In this document: positions 44,406 through 57,474 of the stretch, piece after piece
Position numbering within the stretch: the first letter of the stretch is position 1
Layout: the number at the start of each line of letters is the position of its first letter
Source of the DNA: Bryoerythrophyllum caledonicum
Taxonomy: Eukaryota > Streptophyta > Bryopsida > Pottiales > Pottiaceae
DNA length: 64,000 bases
Direction: 5' to 3'
Assembly (NCBI GenBank): GCA_963971425.1
Contig: OZ020518.1
Location: 1,748,263 to 1,812,262, forward strand
Notes under the pieces: generated by a model
What the model saw: the letters and a program-made list of their open reading frames with translations, nothing else
Told to the model about the DNA's origin: nothing
Databases searched by the model: none
Translations under genes and position numbers: made by a program

Positions 44406-45064
44406 GTGTTTAGGATATTTGGTTTTTGTTATATTCTATACCAACTATCGTAGGTAAAGGTCACCTTCGGCTTTTATTAATTCAAAAAAAGGCATGATGA
44501 ATTTGTGGAAATTATTAAGTGAATATGTCAAAATTGAAGAAAATATTAATATACACTACCCTCAAACTTGGAGGGCATCAATGGATAATGGAGCTACGAA
44601 AAGCCTTGACCTTGGAAAGTGTGTGCATGAGGAATTCAAATACGAGGCTCATGGTCTTGATTTCATCTCCTTGGCCATCAAAACATGCTAAATATAGCAA
44701 TGTGTGATCTATTGTCCAAAATAATGTGACTTCGTCCGGTCAAGTGTAGCATGGGGAGTTGCCCTTACCTTAGCTACTTCACAAGTGGCATGTCTGAGAT
44801 CGGGTAGTATAGTCACCAACAAATTCAATGATTGAAGACTTTGTCAAGTCAATGCTTAACATGCGTGATATGTTGGGTTGGGATGTAAAAAATTGAAACA
44901 ATGCAAACTCTCTCGCAATTCAATGATTGAAGACTTTGTCATTTCAATGCTTAACATGCATGATATGTTGGGTTGGGATGTCAAAAAATGAAACAATGCA
45001 ATCTTTCTTGCAATAAAATATCATGTCAATGGTCACAGTGCTGAAAAATTTCAACTAACTGATC
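44405..45064 (+). repeat. Long inverted repeat, copy R1, with a ~100-bp internal tandem duplication
   Basis: Counterpart of L2, truncated at the LINE-B junction. The stretch starting TTCAATGATTGAAGACTTTG at about 44826 is repeated at about 44925; L2 has it once. Confidence 0.75.
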
Positions 45065-45072
45065 ATGACAAT
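45065..45072 (-). other. Empty target site of the 12.4-kb hAT
   Basis: ATGACAAT (ATTGTCAT on the opposite strand) is present once, flanked by the same bases that flank the element in the left arm (GATC..., GACCTATTGTT...). This is the pre-insertion state. Confidence 0.92.
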
Positions 45073-45264
45073 GACCTATTGTTGAGCTGGGCTCTACAAA
45101 ATACATGACTTTCTACTGTAACTTCCTCAATCAGGTAGGTTGAAGCGTTGAAATTAATAGCATCCTGGAACCAACTTCGTCATTCCCACACCAAAAGGCA
45201 AAGTTAGTTCCATGCGGCGTTGAAATTAATAGCATCCTGGAACCAACTTCGCCATTCCCACAGC

Positions 45265-46210
45265 TAGGGTTGTCTATCGTGACACTGTGATAGTGACGTG
45301 CCGTCATGACGCCACAAGTTGTGACGGTCCCTCTCGTCACAACACAATAGAGTCAACGTAGGGTCAAAGATGAACTTTACCCCTATGTCGACGTGGCCGT
45401 CCTATGTGGCATTGCCATCCTACGTGTATACCATCGCATTTATCTTATAGTGTGTAGTATTAACCTTGAGCAAAAATCAATTAAGTGCGGGGGGTATTGA
45501 AAAGGAGCGGTTTAGGGGCGGACCCACCGCGGACTGACCGTGGACAATGCTGCGGACTGGCTGCGGATACGCGGCGGACTAGATGTAGACCCGCGGACTG
45601 GCCGTAGACCAACCCCGGACTGCTCGCGGACTGGCGTGGACTGGCGGACTTAGGCGGACTAGCGGATTGCGCGCGGACCGGTGGACTGCGCGCAGACTAG
45701 TGGACTGACCGCGGACTAGTGGACTAGCAAACTGACTGCGGATTGGTGCGGACTAACGGACTGGCGGACTGACTGCGGATTGGCGCGGATTGGCGGACTA
45801 GCGGACTGGCCGCAGACTGGCGGACTAACTATAGACTGGCCGCAGACTAGCCGCGGACTGACCCCGAACTGATTGTGGACTACCTGCAGACAGTCTTTGA
45901 AAACGGAGTAAGGCGCGGATTTGCGCGGACACTCCTTCAAGCCATGCTGAAAATTAATCAGACATGAATTTACCGTAGTTGATGACATGTCTACACATGT
46001 GGCATACCGATTCCTTTCTGTATCCAACGTGTCTCTCTCGAGGTAAATGTAAATATTGTGTATTCTGACGTCAAAATGGCCCCGTCACAGTAAAGTCACG
46101 ATCCGTCACAGTAAAGTCACGATCCGTCACAATGTCATGCCGTCATTGTGTCGTGACATTGTGACATTGTGACGGAAGTTGTCCTCGTCACGACACAATA
46201 GACAACCCTG
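45265..46210. mobile_element. 946-bp non-autonomous hAT element (right arm)
   Basis: Reverse counterpart of 15270-16161. Its right end keeps the full ...ATAGACAACCCTG TIR. The target duplication CCCACAGC/CCCACAAC (45257-45264, 46211-46218) again has one mismatch. It is 54 bp longer, mainly from differences in the GTCCGC-type array and an extra CAGTAAAGTCACGATCCGT unit near 46090. Confidence 0.85.
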
Positions 46211-46552
46211 CCCACAACAAAAGGCGAAGTTGGTTCCATGCGGCTTTTAATCTCAACGCCACAACCTACCTGATTAAGAGCATCTCCATTGCGGCATGGG
46301 CCCCGGCAGATTTGCCTAGTTGGCGTGTGAAACATTGCACCGTAGACGCCACCACGGTGTCCTGGTCCGTCGGCCTAGCGTCTTTTCAGTTTCGAGATGG
46401 GAAATCCTCTCCATTTGCCGTGAGCACTTCATTGTTCCCCATTCCTCATCGCCTAGCCCGATCCGCCACGTGCAACGACATGTGTAGCGGGGGGCGTGCG
46501 GCTTCCCCTAGCCACATGTTCTTTGCTTTAACTTCACCAGGATCTCCTTATT

Positions 46553-46806
46553 GACCCTCGTCGAGCGTTGCACCAAACCTTAGCCTCGGGTGGGTCCATT
46601 TTTTTGGCCCTGCCCATTTAAGGATTCTAGAGGCTTTTTTTGAAAAAAAATTTGCCAAAATTGAGACCTGCGGCCCCAAATTACCTTCGGTAGGTCTTCT
46701 GCATAACAAGTAGGGCCCCCCTCCAATATAAAAATAGGGGCCGATTTTGTCCCTACCCTCCCCAACATTTCCAAACCTGAAGCTTGGTGCAACGCTCGAC
46801 CGGGGT
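46553..46806. mobile_element. ~255-bp MITE (right arm counterpart of 14673-14927)
   Basis: Same GTCGAGCGTTGCACCAA ends. The interior is identical at the translated level. Confidence 0.65.
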
Positions 46807-47159
46807 ATTTAGGCAAATCCACTTCATCATTGAGGGATGCAAGACAATTATTTCTTGCAGTTTTATTAAGCATTTCATACAAGAAATTGGATATAGGAAA
46901 AAATTTCAAGCTTCACATTTGCTGTATAGCGATCAAAATTGTTTCTCTGTATTGAATTGTTTTCAGCTTGAGGGTCTTTTAGTAACAGAATAGTATATTA
47001 TGTTCAATTTATTGAGAAGGCCAAACATAAAGAATTGTTAGATTATCAGCAGGGAGATAAAAAGGAATAAAAATTGTGCATGTCTATCGAGAATGTGCAT
47101 GAATTCCAAGCTGATTTGTGACCGAAAAGAAAACAGGAATAATTTTTTTAAATTAAAAA

Positions 47160-48756
47160 ATTCAGCTCATTGCAGTCCTTTTTTTAGGCGATTTAAAGCC
47201 AAACGGCGAATTAAAAAAATCTGTGGCGAATGGGCCTGTTAAAAAGAGGGGTCTGAAAGGAAAATTAGCCAGAGGAGATGTTTGAGCCTGACGTGATGTG
47301 CCTGATGGCAACTTGTAGTGAGCAAGTTGGGCCACATCAAGCACCATCTCCAACTTTGTCCATCGCCACTTGGCGCCTTACTAAATCTAGTTGATACTCC
47401 CACGCGATGATGAATCCCTGTCAGTAGCCAAATTTTCTTCTCTTAATTAAGTGACGTCGCCGCACCTTGCGCATGGAGATCCGCATTAATCGCCTGTACA
47501 GGTTGCCGTTGAGGAAATCGCCTCGCCAGTTTGCACATGGGTTATTGACCTTTCTCTGCAAAGTTTGTTGAACGAAGGTCGCCTAGGGTTTGAGGTTTCT
47601 TGTTGGTGCACCTTGTACTCCACCTTGCGCCACATTCACGGGCCATACTCTTGCTATCTAGGATGGAGATGGCCTTCATGCAGGAAGCAATTGTTGAGGA
47701 GTTGTAACTTGTCGCATTTACATTGAAGATGGTGTACTTGGAGGCTTGGATTTTGTTGCATCCCAGATGGTGGAGGTGGGGCGATGCACCGGCGGCGCAT
47801 CAACAAGTTTGTTTTGATTCAAACTCGGTTGTTTGGATCTCCAGATCTTGCTGGTGTGTTTGGGTACGTTAAAGTTTGTGATTGTTTGTTGTGTGGAAGG
47901 GCAATTGAGGTGAGAGAAGAGGAGGTGGAGAAGCTGAGGGCCGTGGTGTGCAATTGCGTGGTGCGTGGTGCGTGATTGTCTGCTAGGCGATTGCGATCCT
48001 GCCGTGCGCTCTCATCCAAGGTGTCCATCGCCTACTCTGGTATAAATTTTCGTCTCACACCGATAAGCTGAACTTTCTAATATGGTTTAGGATTTAGGAG
48101 GTTTTCGATGTTGTTGCGCTTCTTCTGGTTTCAACGTTCCGGTCCTAAGGTTTGGCAACGACGCGTGCGAGAGCGCCATGGCATACAACGTAGAGGCTAT
48201 AACACCATCGGCTAGCACTTACGGTGCGACCACTCGCTTCGGTGGTAGATCTTGTCCATCATGCTTGCAGATCTTCTTCATGTTTTCTCGTATCTGCCGT
48301 GGGACCTTAGTTTCATCGAGCACAAGAGTGACATCGGTTGAAAAGAGTAATCCTTGAAACACCTATCTGCAAAGAACTGCTTTGGTTTTTTCCATAAGAT
48401 CTCGTGATATTATACATTCTTTTATGCTACTTGCATTTGCTAGTGATTTCGTTTTAGTTTATGAATATTTCACAGTTCGGTTCCCAGTACAAGCTCAGTA
48501 TGATGAGCGATATCTGCATAGAGCACATGAGAAATGAAAGTTTACAAGGGCTCAGCTTGTGGTTTATGTGACAACATAGGTTTCAGAGGGCGAAGCTGAT
48601 CATTATCGACCCAGAACTGTACCTGGAGAAGAAGACCCACATTTACTGGGCCTCACAAAGACGCTCATTACCCACTGCGTTTCGTTTGTTCACAGGTAAT
48701 AAATATCATCATGGACCCTCACTGAATATATTAGATATATTTATCAGTTTCCAACT
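47160..48756 (+). other. 5' flank of the spliced hAT-type gene
   Basis: No firm coding exon. A 63-codon ORF (47784-47975) is open but unsupported. The region could hold the promoter and a 5' UTR exon. Confidence 0.4.
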
Positions 48757-51700
48757 GTGGACCTAGTAATGAGTAAGCAGCTCCTAGTAATGAGAATGAA
48801 TCTAGTGGAGCCAAGTAATTTTGGTGCTTTTGTGCAGGAATTGGCTGGCCGTGTAGACCGTGGTGTCCATCCAAGGCCAACGACCTTGGTGATGGAGAGA
48901 ACCTTGTTTAGCAGTCAATACCTTGATATTGAGGGCGCCGAGGCTCTTCAAGCATTGTGCGCAAGCGACGCGCGCACTTTCGACGTCGTAGAGGCTTCAA
49001 GTGGCACAACAATGCTTGCAGAGTGTGAGCTAGGGGGCTCCGTCCATATGTCGCGCAAGAAGGGTGTTGAAGGCAATGTTTCATGTGCGGTGGTTGCAGG
49101 CGGTCTCAGCTTTGACGCTTCTCACGTCGCTCACAATTTCAGCGGCGCCCATGACGTTCCTAGCACCCTCAGCACTGACAGTGGCCTCGGCTTGGGCGGG
49201 GCGATCGGCGCTCATCATACTCTTGGTGGAGGAAGCGTTCAGGCCGCTGTCGCATGTGACAACCCTCACAATTTGTCAAGTGCGGAGCACCATTGTGTGG
49301 CCGACCGGGAGCAGCGGAGGATCAATAAGAGATTATTAAAGGATAGTGCCAAGAAGGTGAAGAGATCGCGTGCAGCTGGGAAGGATGAAAAGGAGCCTGC
49401 CAAGATAGGAGTGACCTTGAAGATGTTCTGGCAATCGTCAAGGAATGCGATGAAAACTAGAACCATCGAGTGGCCTCGTGAGCCGAAGGAGCCCGAGGTG
49501 GAGGCAATGGTGTCGGCCGACGACACGGTTGTCGTATCCGTTACACCTCCACGCAACAACCCTGCTGAGCAACTCCTTGGCGTAGGTGGAAAGGAAAAGC
49601 GGCCTCTAGTTTCGTCCAAGTGTACATTCAAACGGAAGAAGGTTGTGGCGTCTTCGGTAGGAGGCTCAACATCAACTACAGCTACACCGGCCCCCCTTCA
49701 GGTTAGCACACACTATCTACTATTCATAGTCATGTCATCAATTACTGCTCCATCAATCTGCTCTCGTCTTGTCTCTATTCCCTGTACTACCATGTTCCTT
49801 TGCATATTGAGAAATGTACTGCTCTTCAACAAGGGTCAACCTGAGTAAACAAAAGCAGCTCTCCAATTGTAGATAGGTTGAGGTTATTGTAGTTCAGAGC
49901 AGCCTTATAATTAGCTTATGATATCTTTAGTGATGCGCGGCGTGCTGTTACGGTCGCGAGCTACTCGGCGATGAGGTGCGATTTATTTATTTTTGTTTAG
50001 TCGATAGCTCCTTGTTGATGTGTTGAAATGGATTGCTCTTTTTCAATTATAGCATCTCTAGATCAACAGTTGATAATGGAGCATTCTCGATTGGTTTACG
50101 TTTGCGCTGGTTTTGTTAGTTTTGCGATGTTTCAGTGCGTGCGGTGAGGTTTTTTTTTTTGGTGATTTTCGTCGTGAGGTATGTTTTAGTCTCAAGCTTC
50201 AATGTTGTGGAGCAATGTGAGGATGAATGCTTGTCTGCATGAGCATCCCTAGTTGCATTGAATGTTTACGGCAATGGAGGAGTTGAGTCTACGCTGCAGA
50301 AGTCTTACATCTGCTCTTGAATTCAGCATCATCTCTGGTTTGAACGTGCTTTTGGAATTTGTAGAGTTGTTTATATTGGAACACATTGTGCATGTCTGAA
50401 GGTAGATTCTGTCGTGTTTTCTCAGGCATAGTTGATATTTGTGTTGTATATTGCAACTAAAGAAGTGGCGAGTAGCTTAAGTATCCTTGCTTTGTAGTAT
50501 TCCGAATCCAGATCAGCGTCATTGCAGGTATTGTTGACTTTTTGGTTGTAGGTTGTCCATGGTTTGGTATTTTCTCTTAGCAATCTTTTCTCTTCTTTGA
50601 CTTCAATTGCAGGTCTTCTCTAGAGTCGAAGCTTTTCTCATTTGGTCTTTCTTGTTGATCTTTGTGTTAGAGTATTATCTCGATCCTGAACAATCGCTAA
50701 TGATATAAAAATTGTAGCCACATGGTCAAGTTTTTATTTATTTATTATATTTGGCATGTTGGACCCAAGTAGTCTCATCAGAAAAATATGAACAAGTTCT
50801 TGAATTGAGATTTTGTTGAATAGGTTACATCCGACACATCAGACACATCCAAGGACGAGCAGAGCGAGTCAAGTGACTCAGACCGCAGTGCATTGAGGGC
50901 ATTCTCGACAAGCAAGCGGTAGTATGATTGTAACCGGCGGTATCACGTCAAGTGGTCCAAGAGATTTCCCTGGGCGGAAGGAGTGGTGGAGGACGGCATA
51001 CACTTTGTCAAGTGTATTACTTGCTCAGCTATCGATGGTCGACCCAAGATGCTTGCGCCAAAGACAGACACTCTTCAGAAGCATGAGGGTCAACGCAAGG
51101 TATGTTCAACTCCATACTTCTATTTTTCTCACTTTTTTCCTATTTTATCTCTCATGCTAATGTTGCTCATTTTTTGTTGCACAGGCTAAGAAAGCGCAAC
51201 TTGCCAAGGGTCTGAAGGTGGGAGACACTTTTGTTACCAAGGCTTGTCGACATCAAAAGAATTTTGTTCTTTTTAACAAGCGGCAGCCTGCGACAGTGCT
51301 TCAACAGGTCAACTACTTGAATGCTAACATGAGGCAGAAGAAAAAAATCCAGTTTGCGACGGTGTTCCAAGTTCTACAAAATGGCCGGCCCATGCTAGAG
51401 TATGAAGAACGAGAGAAGCTATACAATTTTTTAGAGTTCCCCGACATTCTGTGCATGCATTGGACTGACTCATCTGGCTGGTTCATGGCGGAGTCTACGT
51501 ACGACCTGGTCAGTTGCCAAGTCTCTCATGTTTTACCTTCATTTTTTCCCTTCTTGTTAAGTTTGCATGATATTTCATATTTTTTAACTATGGCTAAATT
51601 CTATTGCTGCACCTTGTTTATTCACTGCTATACCTTGTCTTTTCCTTCTTGTTAAGTTTGCATGATATTTCATATTTTCTAACTATGGCTAAATTCTGCT

Positions 51701-53716
51701 GCTGCTGCTGCTGCACCTTAGTGACCGTGGTCATTGTTAGTGGTTGCAGCTGCTTGTAAGTGGCAACAACTACTTGTATGTGGGCTCTTATGGTTTGTTG
51801 CTGATAGTGGAATCTTGTGCATATGCAACTGAAGGTACACGTGAAGAGGAAGGTATAAGGTGCTAATTTTGTAGCAATCTTTTGTGACGAGGCAACCGCG
51901 ATTGATACAACTTCATGGATATCTATCCATCTGTACGTCATGGATAATTGGACAAGACAACCCTTGTTATTGAAGATACACAAGGTGGTCAAAGGTTCGA
52001 GGGCGGACGACCTTGTGGCGTTGCTCATTGCGGTGTTGTAGGAGCGTGGAGGCTTGTCGACGGTGGATATTGAACGCAAACTCATTAGTTTTGGGGCTGA
52101 TGGAGCTCCTCTATTCCAAGGGAGCTTCACCGGTGTGGGGGTCCAACTGAAAGAGAGGCATGCTCCATTTGTTCAGACCAGGCACTGCTTCGCTCACTGA
52201 TGTAATTTGGCATTTAAGTCCCTCAATGAGCTGAAGATCATGGACGCAACAGAGAAGTTATTGGCAACAACATATATGTACTTCAACAAGAGCCCAAAGC
52301 GCATACAAGACTTCAAGGATCTTGCCATGACGATGGAGTGCACAGGGCTGAAATTACTGAAGAATGTACAAACTCGTTGGATAAGTCTGGTTGATCCAAT
52401 GAGGCGGCTAATCTCCCAATACCGGCCAGTTCTAGCTAAAATGAACAAGTCCAAGGAGTCCAAGGTTGCAGCGCAGGTATGTTCATGGCTTTTCTTTATA
52501 CTTTAAAGCATATTTGATTATTAGTGCATCATGGCATTTTATGTTTGTGGATGTTGTTAATATGTACTCATGACTAATGCCTTGTTTTTTGCACCTTGCA
52601 GGCTTGTTTCAAAGATATGATAGACCCTAGTGTTCTTTTAGGCATGGTGGCCATGATACCCCTGATCGAGACTGTGGATGTTCTCATTACGTTTGCCCAG
52701 ACTTCAAATGTGTATGTTCAAGATTTTGTGGTAGCGTTGGGCGCATGTAAAGCACAATTGTTCAAATACTACGTGGATTGTGCCACCTCGTTCAGTGCAG
52801 ACGAATTCATGAATTTCAAGGCTCTATTAGAGCTTGGCCATTACTGTGTATACATGCGCTGGGACGTTGATCTTAATACTCAAAAAGAACGGCTCATGTG
52901 GCGCCTTGACAAGGTAGAGGTGCCTGCAATGCACAACAACAATATTGTGGACCGAAATACATTCACAGCCATCGCTGTTGACATCAAATCACAATGTAAA
53001 CGTGAGTTTTTTACATTACTAGCCTTTTCATTTTGTTTTTTTGATACTTTGGGGTTGATTTTGAAACTGACATTCCTTGGTATGGTGTGCTGATTGCAGA
53101 GGCAGCTCTCCATGTCATTGCAGAACTCAAGCAAAGGTTCCCCTCGGTGGATACCCTAAATGCCATGGGGATCCTTTACCCTCAGTATTGGGCCCAAGAG
53201 GACAGCATGAGGACATTTCCTCTTCACCTTGATGTTATCAAGCGGCAGTTCTGTGAGACTAAAGACTTGAAGGTTGAAGGTGGGGTAGTCGGCACAAAGA
53301 TAGTTGTGCCACCAATGTTGAATGGCTACAACTTAGACTCCGAGCAGAGTATGTTTAAATTGTTCATGGGGAACAATTTTTGGCGTGTGATTGAACCTCC
53401 CTTTGAGCTGAACCCCCTCACCCGTGTTTGGCGGGAGGCCCAGGCCAACACACCTTTCGCTGGACGGTTTCCAACATACATGATGTAAGCTGAAATTGCT
53501 ATTGTCATGGTGTTGGGCTCGATGGAGGACGAACGTGTATTCAGCTCCTTGACTTTTCTCGAGAATCGGCTCCGCAACTCCTTAGATACCCATCTGGGGG
53601 TGGTTGTTGGCATGTTCTCGCAGAACATGTTCGACTTGAACAACTTCTCTTTTGATGAAGCCTTTGACTTGTGGTACGAAACCGCTGAGGGAGTGCGTTA
53701 TGGCGGTCAGGCTTAG
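48757..53716 (+). pseudogene. Six-exon hAT-family transposase-like gene (BED finger, core, dimerisation domain) with five in-frame stops
   Basis: Exons with matching GT-AG borders and phases: 48757-49701, 50824-51099, 51185-51508, 51835-52476, 52602-53001, 53100-53716. Exon 1 is low-complexity and basic at its end (KRLLKDSAKKVKRSR). Exon 2 has an acidic Ser/Asp tract and a BED-like finger (VKCITCSAIDGRPKMLAPK...LQKHEGQRK). Exons 3-5 carry the transposase core (AIFCDEATAIDTTSWISIH, FGADGAPLFQG, FAH*CNLAFKSL). Exon 6 has NPLTRVWREAQAN and the dimerisation block GSMEDERVFSSLTFLENRLRN (written here only in part: EDERVFSSLTFL). Stops: TAG 50920-50922, TAA 51856-51858, TAG 52039-52041, TGA 52198-52200, TAA 53486-53488. 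Intron sites are still intact, so decay is moderate. The start of exon 1 is the least certain. Confidence 0.85.
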
Positions 53717-54895
53717 TTCCTTTTGCTAGGTGTTCAGTTGCCTTTGATTTGTATGTGAATGAATTCATGTGCCTTGCCGTGAATTTACTAATTTTATTGG
53801 CATATTGGCTTTGTTGTTGTTACATTATTTCATTCTCTATTCACTTTGTATCATAGGTGACAAATTTAGATGGCTTCCAAGTGCGTGGGCGCATCTACAT
53901 GGGGCTATGCTTACCCTAAACTTGTGAATGTGGGCTGTTGCTTTGAGTCTAGGCTCCGACGTTGTAGAATTTGAATATGGTAATTTGTGTCAGTAAGTTA
54001 GTGGCTGTCGCAGCTTCTTACTAACTATTTATTTATGTATGTATGCTTGTTCACTACTGCAGCTTGGAAGTGGTTCTTTTTTAATACTTGTTGGTTTGTT
54101 AGTGGTTGCAGCTTAGAAGGTTGGCTTTTTGAATGGTTGTTAGTTTGTTAGTGTGTTGGTGGCTGTTGTTAGTCAGTGTGAGGGACTATTGTTGCTCTTA
54201 TTTGGTGTCTAGGTAGTTGCACTGTGTTAGTTGTTAGTGGCCAGTGACTTCATAAGTGACTACTTATGCCGTTGCTTTGTTGATAGCTGAAGTTATATGT
54301 TGTTTATGTATGTTATTACTTAACATGGTAGTGATTGCTTATGTTGTTGCTTTCTTGATAGCTTAAAGTATATGTGGATGATGTAATTGTGAAAACAAAC
54401 TTGGGTTTGATGATGGCTGAAATCATATGTGGATGATCACTTACTTGATCGTCGGAGTGTCGTTCTTGTGTGTGCAGGTTGGAAGAGTCACACTGCAACC
54501 TCTACCACTCACATATGTTTGTCAAGTACAAGTCTTCCATTGTTGTTGTTGTTGGAAACTGGCATTTGATTTGTAGCCTCTTTGCTCACATTCCTCTTGT
54601 CTTGTAGCCAATCGAAGGCCAAAAGTTTGAAACAATCGCCAATGAACCGATTGTAGATTTCCACGCAAGAGCCATATAGCACCTTTTCGTAATTGTTAGG
54701 TAGCCAGAAAAATCATTCAAAGGGAACAAAATATCGCCACACAAAACTATGTGATGTACCTAATCAACGCCAATGTGCTGCCTCACATGCACTCCAGTCG
54801 CCACTCGTTTTCCTCCTCTCTCCATCCCTAAGAGCCGAATTTGCTACCCCAAGTAAACAAGGTTGGCCACTATGGCTATCCCACTCATTTATTTT
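53717..54895 (+). other. 3' flank of the spliced hAT-type gene
   Basis: GT-rich DNA with repeated TTGTTAGTTTGTTAGTGG-like steps (about 54000-54260) and no ORF of interest. It runs to the insertion border. Confidence 0.5.
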
Positions 54896-55169
54896 AAAAA
54901 AAGGGCTGGCTGATTGTGTACAAATTTCAGGAATGTGCACGAATTTCAGGAATGAGCACAAATTTCAAGAATGTGCAGGAATTTCAACAACATGCATGAA
55001 TTTCAGCAATATGCAATATTCAGCAAAAGGGCTTAAAAAACTGTAAAATTTTCAATTTAAAAATTTTCCCAGAGGAGCTAAACCATCCTACAGCAACCTT
55101 TCGTGCAGGAAAGGTACTGCTGAATGCCGTGTAACATGGAGAGCCCAGTTGAACAATAGGTCATGGTGA

Positions 55170-56036
55170 GGACCAGTTGGTTGAACTTTTTGAGCAGTGT
55201 GACCATTGACAAGATATTTTATTGCAAGAGAGATTGCATTGTTTCGTTTTTTTTTGACATCCTAACCCACCAAATCATGCATGTTAAGCATTGACTTGAC
55301 AAAGTTTTCAATCATTGAATCCACGGCTGACTATATTACCCATGCTGAGACATACCACTTGTGAAGTAGTGGAGGTAAGGGCGACTCCCCCATGCTACAC
55401 CTACAAAGTCACATTATCTATGACAATAAATCATAGATGGCTATATTTAGGATGTTTTGACGCCAAGGGGGATGAACTTAAGCTTTAGCATGTTTTGACG
55501 GCCAGGGGGGATGAACCTAAGACCTTGAGCCTCCAAGTCTCCAACTCAATTTCCTCATATACACACTTTCCAAGGTGAAGGCTTTTCGAAGCCCCATTCT
55601 CTATTGATGCCCTCCAAGTTCGAGGGTACTGTATACTGTATATTAATATTTTCTTCAATTTGGACATTTTCACTTAATAATTTCCACAAATTCATCATCC
55701 TTTTTTTTGAATTATTAAAAGCTGAAGGTGACCTTCATCTATGGTAGTTGGTATATAATATAACCAAAAAAAATATCGTTTGTGATATTATATACCAAAC
55801 ATATACAAGACTAATGTATACTACGTTGTGACGCAATATAGAGTTTGTGTATGAAAATAGAAATTATATAATCTTGACAATACTATATTACATTCAATAG
55901 GACTACATAGTATTATCCTACATTATAATCTTGACAATACTATATTACATTCAATAGGACTACATAGTATTATCCTACATTATAATCTTGACAATACTAT
56001 ATTACATTCAATAGGACTACATAGTATTATCCTACA
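55170..56036 (-). repeat. Long inverted repeat, copy R2 (counterpart of L1)
   Basis: Reverse complement of 13190-14105, near-identical, including the 57-bp array at its far end. Confidence 0.8.
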
Positions 56037-56042
56037 TTATAA
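55872..56042 (-). repeat. Three 57-bp tandem repeats (right arm)
   Basis: Exact counterpart of 13182-13352 with the same copy number. Confidence 0.9.
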
Positions 56043-56332
56043 CCCGACGTGAAGAATGTGGGAAAGAGAAAGTAGGGTCACTTCCATGTGCTTGACCCGT
56101 CGGCTATTTAACCTCTAAAGGCCCGAAGGTCCACCGAGGAGACTATTACAGTCTTCGGAGGGGACTCTTTGGCCTTTAGGGATTAAATCAATCGATGCTT
56201 AGATGGCTGCCAAGAACATGTTTCCAATAGGTTCTTCCACACCAAATTGCCAAATCAAGTGGGTGCACATTACCTTTAACCAAGGCCGACAAAATCTACT
56301 TTGTTGAGAATAGTAAGTTGTGAAGACTTTTG

Positions 56333-56600
56333 GGATCTCAATATTGTGGTTGCTCAAGCCATTTAGGGGAGGTGGCCCCCCACCTCAATGGCACCCTCTC
56401 ATTTTTCTGGCCCTCTCAAATTAAGGGGTCCAAAGGGTTTTTAAAGAAAATTTTGGGCAAATTTTTAAGCTTGTAGCCTCAAATTAATCTTGGAGGCCCC
56501 TATTTTCTATAAATAGGTCCTCCATCCAAAATTGAAATAGGGGCCAGGTTTAACTACACCTCCCTCCTCCAATGGCTTGAGCAACCAAATTATTGAGATC
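56333..56600. mobile_element. 268-bp MULE-like MITE (right arm)
   Basis: Counterpart of 12624-12891, with AAGACTTTTG duplicated at both sides (56323-56332, 56601-56610). Confidence 0.8.
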
Positions 56601-56804
56601 AAGACTTTTGAAGATGATGGGCTTGCAAAGTGAGAGTCGCATTTCCAAAATTCTTAGCTACACCCGACTTATTTTGTTCGGGGAGGGTGTCTCAATCAGA
56701 ACATGTGAGTGACCCGACCCCGTCAAAGATGATGGATTGGATGGTGCATGAAAAGAAGCTCTAAGCCCCCCTAAAACCGACAAGTTAAGGAATGTGCGTA
56801 TTAC

Positions 56805-57474
56805 CCCCTAAAGGACCAACTCCCCTCGGGGTCAAATTGGATTTTGGGCATATACCTACAATTCAAAAAAATATCCTTTTTAATTGAAAATTTTATCCAA
56901 GATAGCCTCTGATAAGAGCTTCGTGGAGATATTTTTATATTATTTTTTGGATTTGTGGTTTGAAAGATATTGTTATTTTTCCAACAATATGTGGTGAAAA
57001 CCTTCTTATTGACCGTTTGGATTATCATTTGAATACATACGTAGTTCACAAAAAAATAAACGTGAAATGGCAATTTTTGAACCTCCACTCCTTGCACACT
57101 TGTTTTGAATATGCTACACCCCTTTTTACCTCTAAAAATTGGTGTGTTGGGAAATAACATCATGCTTAAGACAATGGTAAAAGATTAAGACCTTGTACAA
57201 TGCAAAAATTTGATACAAAGTGAAGTCAAAGTCTACTGATCTACTCAATGCAGGAAAGCAAATGAACCATTGTTTTGACTTCATACACTAAAATCTATTA
57301 ATCCATGTGGTGGATTGCAACCGAAATTTAGAGGCATGTTTATGTAGAAGTCTATTTTAAGATCTTACGGTTGAAAATCCAAAATTCACATTAAAATGTG
57401 ATTTTCATGTCTCTTTTTGGCAGTGGCAGTTTTGGACTGGTTTTAGAGCGAAAGTGGTCGTGGTCCTTTAGGGG
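56805..57474. mobile_element. 670-bp CCCCTAAAGGACCA element (right arm)
   Basis: Counterpart of 11750-12419 with intact ends and equal length. Confidence 0.7.

Larger units (their letters stand above)
47160..54895 (+). mobile_element. ~7.7-kb insertion private to the right arm, carrying a spliced hAT-type gene
   Basis: The left arm reads straight through the site at about 14318-14340. Both flanks of the insertion keep an imperfect AT-rich copy of the same ~20-25 bp (AATTTTTTTAAATTAAAAAA near 47150; ATTTATTTTAAAAAAAGG near 54890). No clear TIR was found, so the mechanism is uncertain. The borders are good to about 20 bp. Confidence 0.75.
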
